Source of the DNA: Aphis gossypii
Lineage: Eukaryota > Arthropoda > Insecta > Hemiptera > Aphididae
Length of the DNA: 64,000 bases
Direction of reading: 5' to 3'
Assembly: GCF_020184175.1 (NCBI RefSeq)
Contig: NW_026083136.1
Coordinates: 1-64,000 of the forward strand
The notes under the pieces were generated by a model that did not search any database, was not told the DNA's origin, and saw only the letters and a list, made by a program, of their open reading frames with translations. This document shows positions 11,257 to 21,439 of this stretch, in pieces. Made by a program: the position numbers and the translations under genes. Positions within the stretch are counted from its first letter, which is position 1; the number at the start of each line of letters is the position of its first letter.

Positions 11257-11682
11257 TGACGCGGGTCCTGGTGCGGTCACTGCGTCACGAGTGTAAGGAC
11301 TGAGTGGTGAGGGAAAGGAAAAAAAAATTAAAACACTAAAAACGGGTTGTTGGTGAAACGGGAGATGTTTATTCGTAAAAAAAAAGAAATGAAAAAAAGA
11401 AATCAGGCGAACAACAAAAAAAACCTGTAAAATATGGTGATGAAAAAAAAAGAGAAAAGGGGGATAGAGTCAGTAGCGAACTAGGTGTGTGCTGAAAAGC
11501 GCGGGTCACAAGACTAGTTCGTCTAGGTCCGGTTCGCGGTGTCGGCGGCTCGGTTGGTCCGCGTGCGGTTATCGCACGTCGGTGTCGTCCGTCGTCATCT
11601 GGCGGTTGGTAAGAAAAGTAATTAGCGGTATTCCGCGTAAATGCCGTTTGAATTCAAATGGCTATTACGCGGGGCCGCGTCA
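11257..11682 (-). repeat. 5' LTR of the GC-rich Ty3-type element
   Basis: Bounded on the plus strand by TGACGCGG (11257) and CCGCGTCA (11675-11682), an 8-base inverted repeat with TG...CA ends. It abuts the primer-binding site with a 4-base gap. A-rich runs (11315-11460) alternate with GC-rich stretches. No second copy was found, so the boundary rests on the inverted ends, the PBS and the sharp composition change at 11683. Confidence 0.75.
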
Positions 11683-11748
11683 TGTTATTAATTTCATCCA
11701 ATGGAGATAGAATATTTAGAATTAATAGTTTTTTCATTTTATCGCAGG

Positions 11749-12814
11749 TATACGCTGTGTAGCTCATACGCTTCAATTAGCAGTAATTGATAGTCTCAAT
11801 GGTAGTGCTGTTGAAAAACTATTAAACAAGGTGAGAATCTTAGTTAAAAAGCTAAGAAACCAAACTTATTTGTATCTTATTAAAAAAGAAAAATTAAAGT
11901 CACCAGTTCTGGACTGCTTGAATAGATGGTATTCTACCTTGGACATGCTTGAAAGGGTAAAATATTTAAAACTTTTTATTTTAAACATGTCAGCTAATGA
12001 TTCGAAATTGAACAAATTGTGCTTGAGTAATTTGGAATGGCAACAAGTAGATGCCCTGTGCAAAGCTTTACTACCTGCCAAGATATGTACAAAAAAGTTG
12101 CAATCTGAACAGCTGACATTAACTAATTTTTATGGAGCATGGCTAACATGTAAAATTCAAACACAATCATTGAATACAAATTTTTCAAATAATTTAGCGC
12201 AGTGTTTAATTATAAGAGAACAACATATAATGAACAACAAAGTTTTATTATCCGCTTTATATCTGGATCCCCGTTTTAAAAATATGTTGACTCAAGGACA
12301 GTCCACTATTGCTATTGAGCACTTAATTAATGTCTGGGTTCATATAAACGAATTAGAACAAAAAGAAATTGAGTTTGTTGGTTCTACGAAAAGTCAAACT
12401 ATAGAAGGCAATGATAACGATTTAACTTCAATAGATGATTCAGATGAACTTGAAACTTTTCTTCAAGAAAAAGATAATGACTCCTCTTTAAGCTTCAACT
12501 CGCCATCTCAAGGTTCCATAGCATCTAGAATGGAAGCAGTTCTTAAATCGTATTACGTTGATCAGAAAAGGCTGAGCCATAAATTAGATATTTTGAAGTT
12601 TAGGAATCAAATGGAAACCTCATACCCAGAGCTTGCTGAATTAGTAAAAACGATTTATTCTGTTCCTTCTACACAAGTAAGTGTGGAGAGATTGTTTTTT
12701 GGACTCAAATTCATATTGTCTGCTTATCGAACCAGTGTGTCATCTAAAAATTTAGAAGATCAGTTACTGGTTAGGACTAACAGGCTGTTTCAAAATAAAA
12801 ATGAGTATGTATAA
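11749..12814 (+). pseudogene. hAT transposase 2, middle and C-terminal exons
   Basis: An acceptor (TTATCGCAG) at about 11748 precedes an exon starting with the hAT CxxH-like region (RCVAHTLQLAVIDSLNG). It continues through LNRWYSTLDMLERV, LSALYLDPRFKNML and the dimerisation domain SVPSTQVSVERLFFGLKFIL (residues ~285-305 of the open part). A short acidic final exon at about 12876-12995 (DRIFEPEEEQEKQ) follows a small intron. The N-terminal BED finger and the first catalytic Asp are lost at the junction. Closest in style to BED-type hAT transposases. The open frame is otherwise undamaged over 327 codons. Confidence 0.85.
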
Positions 12815-14133
12815 ATATTTTTATGTATTTGGTATATACTAGTATTTAATATTGTAAAATAAATTTTTTATAGAAAAACAGGTATTCAAAATTCGTTAAT
12901 TGTCAGAGATAGAATATTTGAACCGGAAGAAGAACAAGAAAAACAAAATGTTGTGTTTTCTAAAAAACAGAAAAAAAATGATAAAATTTTATGTTATGTT
13001 TTATTTGTAATTAGTATACAATGTATTAGTATATTACATTATAATTGTTTATATTGCAAATGTATATTATGGAGTTTTCTAAATAATTTTAGTAAACTTA
13101 TTTCCACCATAAGATACTTAGTACTAACTCAAAATAATTACTATTACTGAATTTTAGTTTTTATAGTTTTCTGTTAACTTCATTTGTTTATAATGTAAAC
13201 AATATAAATTGATGTATGGGAATATCCCATATGTTATAATATATTATGAGAGACTGAGTACAATATTCTACAGTTTCTTTAGTTTTTAGTGTTAAGACTT
13301 AAGGTTATAAGTGATTGTTATATTAAATAAAAAATAACTTGACATATTTATTTCCTTCAGTCAACCTGTTTTTAAATCCAGAATTCGATGGTTCATAAGG
13401 TTATTTTAATTTTTTATTACATTCAATTTTACATGAAAAAAAAAGTTTATACATTTTGTATTTTAAACCATCAAAAAAACTTTTTTAACGTCTAGCCTAG
13501 ATTAAAATTTAAAAGTAAAATAAATTATATTTCAGTCCCTTATTATACTAGGTATATTTTATATTATATGCCTATTATGGTCTCATATTAAATTAGACAG
13601 AAAATTATCAAAAATGAATTGAAAAAAAGTTGAAATAAGAAAAAGTCAATTAATCTAAACAACTTTTAGTAGGAAAGTAATATTGTCATTTTAATTTATA
13701 CTAACAATCATCAGTTAATTATTAAATTAAGTACCTATCTACACAAAATATGATTTTTATAGAAAAAATCTCTTTATATACCCATTGTACAATTTCTGGT
13801 ATTAATGTCAAGTAGTTCAAGCTGAATTTTACAACTCACAAGGCCACAGCTATACAGTAAGTTATTCTTGGCCACATGCATATTATACAAAATTCTAGGG
13901 TATTATTTAAATAAAACCACTTTAAAGAGATCATCAAGTGTTTGATTCATGATTGTATCAAATTATAAAATTTACTGACTTCCACTTCTTATAACATGAG
14001 TCGACCCTATTTTTAAAATTTGTTTTGGATGTTTTTAAAACAAAATAGTAAACTTACTAAGTCTTATAAGTTTTAACCCAATAAGGCTACTATAATTTGA
14101 TTTTATCATTTTAGATAATTATATAGGTATATG

Positions 14134-14294
14134 CATAGGCGCAATTTCAATTTTTGACTTGGGGGCTGAATATATTAAAGGCAAGCAGACCATTGCAATA
14201 TAGAATTTTAAAATTGTTTGTCATAGGTTTTTTTTTTTGGGGGGGGGGGCTGCGACTAAGTTTGGGGGCCTCATCCCCCCGTTTTGCGCTTATG
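14134..14294. mobile_element. 161-bp MITE with CATARGCGCAA ends
   Basis: Ends are CATAGGCGCAA and, inverted, CATAAGCGCAA. Flanks GGTATATG (14126-14133) and AGTATATG (14295-14302) agree at 7 of 8 bases. It contains a G-run followed by a C-run (14238-14280). Non-coding, nested in hAT 2; superfamily not determined. Confidence 0.75.
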
Positions 14295-14489
14295 AGTATA
14301 TGAATGAAGTTTATAATTGTTTTTTTTGGAAAAATATATACCTCTAAATACCGGTATTTACCGGTACCAGAACCGAAACCTTAATTCTGTAATTTTAAGA
14401 ATCGGAACCGAAACCGGTACCGAATTTTTATTTTTTTGAAGAAATGAATTGGAACCGAAACCGAAAAAATCATAAAGGTTCCAAGCCCT

Positions 14490-16718
14490 GGTTTGTGATG
14501 AGGAGTGCGCAGAGGAAACCTTACGACACATAGATAATGTCGAAGGTACCGACGAGCGTATGATACATGTCATTAAAGACCAGACCACTGTAGTAAAATC
14601 TTCAATAATAGGAATAAATAGCGCTTCGACAGAATTAAACAAATTATATATCGAACTAAAACAAAAACAACTAAGTTTAGAAACAAACATAAAAACTCTA
14701 ATAAACATTACGTATACTCTAGAAACCTTATTATTATCAAATAGAATTTTTGGTATATTCACAGCGTTAATGACACAATAGTCTTACGAGACCCAAACTT
14801 TAAGCGCCATAATAACTGCGGCTAGGACAGGTGTTTTACATCCAAGCTTAGTGCAACGTGCTCTGATACTTAAATATAATATATAAATTACCATAGCCAA
14901 CAATACTCTAAACATTGGGGGCATAAAGGACATCCTTATAGTTATGATAGAGTGAGCAGCCAGGCAAGCAATGATCGAGTATAATTAAACTAGGACCGGA
15001 CCTACAAACAAAAGCTAAAAACAATCAAAAGCATCATCGCCCGTGTGCTTCCTATCCGCTAGGAGATAATAATATATAATTGCTATCCGGTGTCATATTA
15101 TGGATACGTAATTACCACCCGGTAGAATATATTAAGTGCGGAATCACTCACCCGATAGAATATTATTGTCATATAATTGACGCACGCTATCGCCCGGATG
15201 ACGCAAAGCGTGGGCAGAAGCGGATGCAGGTGCAGATGACCAACAAGAGCCTGAGGGTACCGCGGGAGTCCCTAGACGATATACAAGGGGGTCCAGATTA
15301 GGCACATTTCAGACGTGATCCACCAGAGTTAGAACGAGCACCTTCACGTCACCCAGATCAATAGTTTTGTCATTTGGACTTAGAATATTTTTCACAAGTT
15401 TAATTAAATTAATTAATTGGACTTAGAATAATTTTAAATAAAAAACACTTAGAATAATTTCGAGAGTTTTCATTTATTTCAAAACAACCTTTCCGATTCG
15501 ACATCATTCAACTGATTGTACGTGGCACGTTACATTAGTAACACCGCGAGAACTTGTAGCGCAACTAGTAGACGTAAAATTAAACCTATCACTCAACTTG
15601 AACTTACCAATGGGAACATTGCCAAGTGAAATACACGAATTTACAAAAATAATTAAAATTTCAGTATTTTATAGTGGGAGTCAAATAGTATTTTTGATAA
15701 AAATACCGTTAATAACGGAAACACAACTAACTTTATTTAAAATCATACCTATACCACATCCTGTAGACATTGATCGACCGGATAACAAATCACATAGTAT
15801 TGTTTTGAAACCAGAATACCAATATGTAGGAATAACTAAAAATCGTAGACAATTTACAACATTTACTGAAACAGAATTATTACATTGTACCGAAACAGAA
15901 ACCTTTACTATTTGCCCGGAATTCCAACCAATACAACATGAATCAAAAGAACAACCGTGTGAAATTTCTTTATTTAAAAATCCAGACCAGTTACCACAAA
16001 ATTGTGAATCAAGGAGTAATAATTATTTCTAAAAATATATTCCACAAACTTAAGTATGCCAACACATGGATATACATAAAAAAAAGATACATTAACAATT
16101 ACGTGCCAGGGAATACAAGAACCATATATAGAAAAAATTAAAAATCAGGGGATAATTAAATTAAATCAGGAATGTAGAGCTTATGCAGAACATGTAGTGC
16201 TAAATCCGACTAGGGAGATAAAAACGAAGTATTTCACAAATTTCATACCTAAGATCGGAGTAGGGAGTATATCGTATAAGATCAATAACAGTATCAAGGA
16301 CATTAAAATAGAAAAGTATAGACATAAGTTTGACTCACGCAAACTCGATAACGTACACGAAATGGCTCACTCACTAGACGAGGTAGAAAATATGATAGAC
16401 GAGGAAATACTTAGACAATCAGGAGTAGAAGTGCAAAGTAATACCAATTCATTAATGATGTACGCAATAATGGCATTGTTAGTATTCTCCTTGTTTCTTT
16501 TGGCATTTATATACATAAGTTATAAATGTAAACTGACCACTATGAGGGCAATAGGCCATCAAACAAGAACTACGAATAACGATATAATGAATAAAGAGAG
16601 AAAAGTCGTCTATGTGACGTCACCAGCAAAAGAAAATAAGGATAAGGAAAAGCTACTAGGTGACACACCAGATAGACTAGCCATAAATGATATGCCGCTC
16701 TTATTAAAGGAAAAATAA
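14490..16718 (+). pseudogene. Errantivirus-like envelope gene, broken (element B)
   Basis: The 5' part is lost at hAT 2. Segments at 14490-14851 and 15539-16718 belong to one env, interrupted by a solo LTR. A coiled-coil-like helix lies at about 14620-14760 and a C-terminal transmembrane segment (AIMALLVFSLFLLAFIYI) at about 16460-16525, followed by a cytoplasmic tail. Two frameshifts (near 16020 and 16100) break the second half. Family role: in errantiviruses env is a membrane fusion glycoprotein made from a spliced RNA; here it cannot be made intact. A homologous env is on the minus strand at 19515-21310. Confidence 0.85.
14852..15534. repeat. Solo LTR, 683 bp, with TTAG duplication
   Basis: Ends TGCAACGTGC and GCACGTTACA (imperfect inverted repeat, TG...CA). 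Flanked by TTAG at 14848-14851 and 15535-15538. Removing it with one TTAG rejoins the env frame. This is what LTR-LTR recombination of a Ty3-type element leaves. Short ORFs inside are not genes. Confidence 0.92.
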
Positions 16719-16913
16719 AAAATGTATAAAATTAAATATATAAATATTATAAATATAATAAAGATTAATAGTAATAATATAATATAACTTAGTAATAATA
16801 AAATAAATAATAAATATAGTAATATATATAAATAATAAATAAGAAGTATAAAATATAATCACTAACACAAAAATGTTTAATTATACAGAAAAGAGACACA
16901 TAAGTTCGTAATA

Positions 16914-17576
16914 ATGGATTTCGAATTTTCAATGGTGAACAAGACAAGCATGGTTGTTATCTCCGGGGTTATATCAAATAGCTTAGATCGATTTAAGATT
17001 AGGAAACTGGAAGGACGACCTCTTTTGCTACCATTAAATGAAGAAGCTCGACCTATGGGTGAGACGGAGCTTCAGGTAGCAGTGGGAGAAATTAAGAGGG
17101 TTTTCAGGGTTAAAACCGAATTGAGAGATGCTTGTTTGGACCAATTGAAACAGAGTTTGAGTTCAACGAAGAATAATTTGACAAAGGGATACATTGACAG
17201 TTATATACGTAGAGGTAATAAAGAGAACGTAATAGTAGTGTGGAACGGACATTCAGATAAGAACATTCTAAAAAGATTAAATTTAGACCATTACCCAATG
17301 CTGAACATAACGTGTTATGACAAATATTTTAACAAAAACTTTTATATTCAATTTGAAAAACTAGGTAATAGGGAAATAATTTTTGAAGTAGATATCGGTA
17401 CATATAATAAATCAGGAAGGCTACTTAATTTAGTAGAGACCCATGATGTAATATGTAAAAAGAAACACCATACTACGTATGCGCATGATCCGAGAATGGA
17501 TGTCAAGTATACCAAATGTATATTTGATTTTGTGATACGAAAACAAAGATATGAGAATCTAGTAAAACACTTTTAA
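16914..17576 (+). CDS. DEDDh 3'-5' exonuclease-like protein encoded by the errantivirus-like element
   Basis: Intact 220-codon ORF, ~195 bases after env on the same strand. Motifs in order: Exo I MDFEF (D2, E4); Exo II VIVVWNGHSDKNIL (N111, D115); Exo III HDPRMDVKYTKCIF (H191, D196; His-x4-Asp, the DEDDh signature). All five expected residues are present. Length suits a bare exonuclease domain. Family knowledge: DEDDh enzymes remove nucleotides from DNA or RNA 3' ends with two metal ions (TREX, ERI-1, proofreading subunits, some RNA-virus ExoN). Inference: it could proofread, trim cDNA/RNA ends, or attack host small RNAs. Family membership is read from motifs by eye, not from a search. A second copy is at 18291-18995. 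It remains open while the adjacent env is broken. Confidence 0.72.
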   Translation: MDFEFSMVNKTSMVVISGVISNSLDRFKIRKLEGRPLLLPLNEEARPMGETELQVAVGEIKRVFRVKTELRDACLDQLKQSLSSTKNNLTKGYIDSYIRRGNKENVIVVWNGHSDKNILKRLNLDHYPMLNITCYDKYFNKNFYIQFEKLGNREIIFEVDIGTYNKSGRLLNLVETHDVICKKKHHTTYAHDPRMDVKYTKCIFDFVIRKQRYENLVKHF

Positions 17577-17704
17577 AAAATATAATATAAAACAATAACA
17601 ATGGTTAAATTAATAATCAAAGATACGAACGTAAAATTTCTTTTTCAGAAATTCATAATTATATAAATTACAAATCAACTTTACGAAATAAATAATAAAC
17701 AATA

Positions 17705-18019
17705 ATGGATAGATTGGAGCAATTAGCTTCGGCAATATAGTTTAACATTGAGACGTAATTTAATATTAATCCAGCACAGGGAGAAAGGCATAATTACACA
17801 GCTTGTTTTGATTTTCATATAATCACTGCTAATGAAAATATACTTGTACCTTACGAGGACGAAATTATATTGGAAATGATTGAGGCAGCCAAGAGATTTT
17901 TATCTGATATGGTGGTAGACAGAGGATTTGGTGAACCATACTGTTATGAATTAAACTATTATCTCGAAATAATACAGAATCCACGGGATATATTGAATTA
18001 CAGTAGATTTTTTTTTTAA
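17705..18019 (+). pseudogene. Small ORF 3' of the exonuclease-like gene, two in-frame stops; unknown
   Basis: Starts ATG at 17705 and ends TAA at 18017-18019 (104 residues). In-frame TAG and TAA fall at codons 12 and 18. The remainder is open, with a plausible soluble-protein composition (NYTACFDFHIITANENILVP; KRFLSDMVVDRGFGEPYCYE). No family recognised. It follows the exonuclease-like ORF with a 128-base AT-rich gap. It may be a further accessory gene of element B; no equivalent is seen after the minus-strand copy. Confidence 0.5.
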
Positions 18020-18290
18020 CATAAAAATTTTTTTTTTGTTAGTCTTTTAATTTCTAATTTCTAATTTAATTAAATTTAATATAATACGTTACATAGAAAT
18101 TATTTGCTGAAAAGTAAAGTTATTAATGTCTTAATTTAAACAATATATATAACATTTATATATTTGTTTTACAACTAAAATACAATTTTGTCTTACAATT
18201 AAGATACATAAATTTTAATTTTTAATTTTTTTTTTTTATATACATAAATTATATAAATGTGACGCTCCCTAATCAATTGGTCTATAATTT
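18020..18290. other. AT-rich junction between two convergent errantivirus-like elements
   Basis: Very AT-rich, with long T runs at 18008-18017, 18029-18038 and 18228-18238. It separates the 3' ends of the plus-strand element B and the minus-strand element C. Remnants of 3' untranslated/LTR sequence would be expected here, but I cannot mark LTR boundaries. Confidence 0.5.
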
Positions 18291-18995
18291 CTAACTTTCA
18301 TTTACACTACTATTACACAACTTGTAAAGTTGTATTGGTCCCATATTCTTAATAATATGATTAAACAGGCATTTTGTGATTGTTACATCTGCTATGGGGT
18401 CATGACTATGGGTTATGTTATGGTTGGTTGTACAAACTAGATCGTGGGTTTCCATTAAATTTAACATTCTCCCGTATTTTTCTTGGTAACCTATTCTGCT
18501 TGAATATAATAATTTGCTAGTTGGTCCACTTATCTCTAGGAGTTTTCGATTAAAACAATTGTCGTTATTGTCACTGTATGATGTAATATTTAGCATTTTC
18601 CTGTTTAGTCCTAATTTTTGTAGTATTTCTTTGTCTGTCGTCCCATTCCAAAAAACTATGACTGGTATTCTATTGTCAGTGTGCAAATAATGGTTTATAT
18701 ATGTAGTAGACAGAATTGTTCCTCCTTTAAGCTTTAAACTTGCTTCTAGCTGCCCCAATAATGGTAGTAACAACTCTGGCTTGTTTCTAAATATTCTACC
18801 AACACTATGCATTACCTTTTTAACTTCCCTATCCTGAAGCATTTTGAGTTTGTCGTGGATAAGACTATAGGTTTTCAATCTAATTTTACTGGTTTATATT
18901 TGTCTAGGCTGTTTGATATAGACCCTGATACAAGTAGCAAATCCTTCCTATTTATCATAGTGAATTCAAAATCCACTATGAAAAATTTAATCTTG
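18291..18995 (-). pseudogene. DEDDh exonuclease-like ORF of errantivirus-like element C, one frameshift
   Basis: Homologue of 16914-17576 on the other strand. Exo I is FFIVDFEFTM at about 18955-18990, after a possible splice acceptor (ATGTTACAG). A single-base deletion near 18880 shifts frame. The long part (18291-18878) holds Exo II VIVFWNGTTDKEIL (D82 of that ORF) and Exo III HDPIADVTITKCLF (H159, D164). Shared blocks such as SNSLD, WNG..DK.IL and METHD/VETHD prove common origin, while most residues between motifs differ. It has the same place in element order: after env. All five catalytic residues are kept despite clear divergence. Confidence 0.72.
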
Positions 18996-19077
18996 TCACT
19001 GTAACATAATATAATAATTAATATATATATATATAATATTAATTTCTTCCTTCCTCTCTTTCTTTTTTTTTTTTTTT

Positions 19078-19218
19078 TTATTCTGCTTCAGATGCTTGTA
19101 TTAATTCGTCTGTTAATATTGCTAATTGGCTACACGTTGGTTCACGTATATTGCGCACTAATATTATTAAATTAAGTGTCATAGTAATGATTCCGATTAT
19201 TCTATTCATTTCGACCAT
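19078..19218 (-). CDS. 46-residue ORF with membrane-like segment between env and exonuclease ORF
   Basis: ATG at 19216-19218, stop TAA at 19078-19080. Begins MVEMNRIIGIITMTLNLIIL, hydrophobic from residue 6 to 21, followed by a hydrophilic tail ending in QASEAE. It could be a small membrane protein, a signal-bearing leader exon, or chance. No equivalent is seen in element B, where the gap is too short. Low certainty. Confidence 0.35.
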   Translation of the reverse strand: MVEMNRIIGIITMTLNLIILVRNIREPTCSQLAILTDELIQASEAE

Positions 19219-19514
19219 TGTATAAGGTATAGGTTATTGTTCGTTCACAATGTAAATATGGTTTGTCAAACACTTAGACTCATTATGAATGTTATTTTTG
19301 TTTAGCACGTGTTGGAATACGTGATTGTCATGTCTAAGTGAATGGCGTAGTATTATTAGGTATAGTATACGTTTGGGTATTCTTTCTTGAATTGGCATGT
19401 TTTAGTTAACTACTTAATTACTTAAATTTGAAATGTACAATAAAATTTATCTTGACTCTCAATGTTCTCTTATCTGTAACATGATAAGAATGAGAAGATT
19501 TAATGTAATAATTA

Positions 19515-21310
19515 TTATATTCGCATAATTTCATTCATTTCTCTTGATGATATTAAATGTCGTCTAGTTCTATTTATCGATCGTATTTGATTTACTTTAT
19601 GTCTATATTTTATTATAAGTATCCCGGCTACCATTATTAAAATAAGATAGAATAGATATGAGTGAAAGTCTGTAGTATCCTTATTGTTTTGTTTGTACTT
19701 CTCTTCTTGTATAAGTTGTTCGATTTCCTCTATGGATTTTGAGTATTGTCCTAAGTCAGTTAATTTTATTACGGAATTGGTATGTGTGTTGCTACTACTA
19801 ATTTTTCTTTTTTAAGTCGTGGGAATTGTTAAGTTTGTTGTGATACCTGCATCTGAGATTAAATCTTTGTAGTGTGTTGAATTTAAATGTCTACTTAGTG
19901 TTAACACCATTTGTGGCGTATAACCCCTACAGTCTTTGTTTAGTGCAAGCACCCCATTTCCGGTTAATTGTATATTTATAGCCTGATCCCTGTTTTCACA
20001 CGAGACAGCTATATTGTCAGTTGTTTTTATTGTATAAATCCATGCGTTTTGATATTTTAGTCGGTGATAGATACTACGAGTAATGTCAAGATAGTGTATG
20101 GGACAAGATATTGGTATGCTTGACGGTTTTACGAACAATTCAACTTCACATGGTAATTCACTTGCTCCTAGTCTTAAGGGTTGTGTCTCGGGACATAAAG
20201 TTCCCATGTTTATTTGTCGGCATAACATAAGATGATTCATACATAATGTAAGATAATATTCATGTGTTTTCAAGATTGCTATGTATGAGTATTCAGGAAT
20301 AATATGAATATAGTGATCATTTTTTACTACTGGAAGTGGTATTACGTGATACAATGTTAATTCTACTGAATTTACTAAAGGTATTATTATTTCAAAGATT
20401 AAGGTTTCGTTTTTATAAATAATATTAAATTTTGATATTTTACTTAATTCGTATAGTGATACCTGGTTTAAATTAAACGGTAAGCTTTGTTCCTTAGGAA
20501 CTACTAGTGAAATATCTTTTAACTGTTGTCTTAATTCATTAACGGCTATTACGCTAGAATGCATCATGCCACCTTGTGCAGCAATTATTATTTCACATAT
20601 TGTGTCGGTTTCAAAACTTAATTGTTAGAATAATAGATTTAATGTATTTATTTGTTCATTGATATTAGTTCTAGCTTCTACTATATCTAAATTTATTACT
20701 GTATCTGCCAACCGATTATATAATATATTTAATCTATTTATTTGAGCCTCCATCTGACTTGCCTCTTTAAATGTATTTGCTGTCGCCTTTAGAGTACGCT
20801 AGTTTGTTTTTCTATTATTTTTAATAAATTTTGTTGACTAGATTGTAATTTTTCAATTTTGCAATTTTTCTATCGTATAGTTCCGCGTCAGTGTCATCTA
20901 ATGTTCCAATTAATGTTTTTTATACTCGTCCTATTAAGTTTACTAGGCCCATCTTTTCCCGGTTAACTGTATCTGTTTCATCTATCGATTGCAACATAAA
21001 AAATCTTTTCCTAGATACTTCCTGTTCGAGACTATTAGATGTTAGTTTAAAGTTGTCACAAGTAGCTTTAAACATACCTTCGTATGCTATTGTTAAGTCG
21101 TTACATACATTTTAAAGTTTTTTCGTAAAAGTTCATTGTGTCTTTAGTACGTCGATTGAAATTATCTAATTTCACATAAATTAGTAATTTCCAGTCAGAG
21201 TTAGTTAAACGTAGTGGCCCTTGGTTTTCAAAATACATCCCATTCTCTTGGGTAAGCCTTGAATACGATATGGTTTTGTTTGAGCAAACGCCATCTGGAG
21301 CGTGAAGCAT
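19515..21310 (-). pseudogene. Errantivirus-like envelope gene, broken (element C)
   Basis: N-terminal part 21101-21310, central remnant 20580-21100 with several stops, long open part 19812-20567, and C-terminal part 19515-19810 reached through a frameshift near 19812. A membrane anchor (FYLILIMVAGILII) lies at about 19625-19665. It matches the plus-strand env over the long open part. Family role as for element B. Multiple lesions: not functional. Confidence 0.82.
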
Positions 21311-21439
21311 GTTATTATAATTCTAAACATTTATTTTAATTACGCATATATGTATATATATTTTCAATTAACCAACTTTTAATTTTTTTTTTCTTAAATT
21401 TTAATTTTTATATTAAAATTTATTTTATTTCATTAAACT

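Larger units (their letters stand above)
5093..11682 (-). mobile_element. GC-rich Ty3-type LTR retrotransposon, 3' truncated
   Basis: Read on the minus strand: 5' LTR (11682-11257), primer-binding site with a whole tRNA-Asp copy, ~575-base leader, gag (10597 to ~9050), protease-RT-RNase H-integrase (~8720-5681) and an extra ORF (5558-5093). The 3' LTR is missing: no copy of TGACGCGGGTCC occurs near 5093, so the element is truncated there. It is strikingly GC-rich while both flanks are very AT-rich, which suggests recent arrival or a different mutational history. Several single-base lesions interrupt gag and pol. Confidence 0.9.
11683..14489 (+). mobile_element. hAT transposon 2, 5' truncated
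   Basis: The right end reads AGGTTCCAAGCCCTG at 14475-14489, with subterminal GGAACCGAAACC repeats at 14342-14470. The transposase exons are on the plus strand. The left part is missing: GC-rich LTR sequence abuts it at 11682/11683, and no CAGGGCTTGG end was found. It sits within errantivirus env. Bases 13160-14130 are AT-rich 3' sequence without a recognisable gene. Confidence 0.75.

Noticed and set aside
3329..14489. One hAT split by the GC-rich retrotransposon
   Set aside because: The two hAT parts are on opposite strands, have different dimerisation-domain sequences and different ends (CAGTGTTGCC versus CAGGGCTTGG).
15080..15301. 73-codon ORF inside the solo LTR
   Set aside because: It falls wholly inside an LTR defined by TSD and inverted ends, and has no motif.
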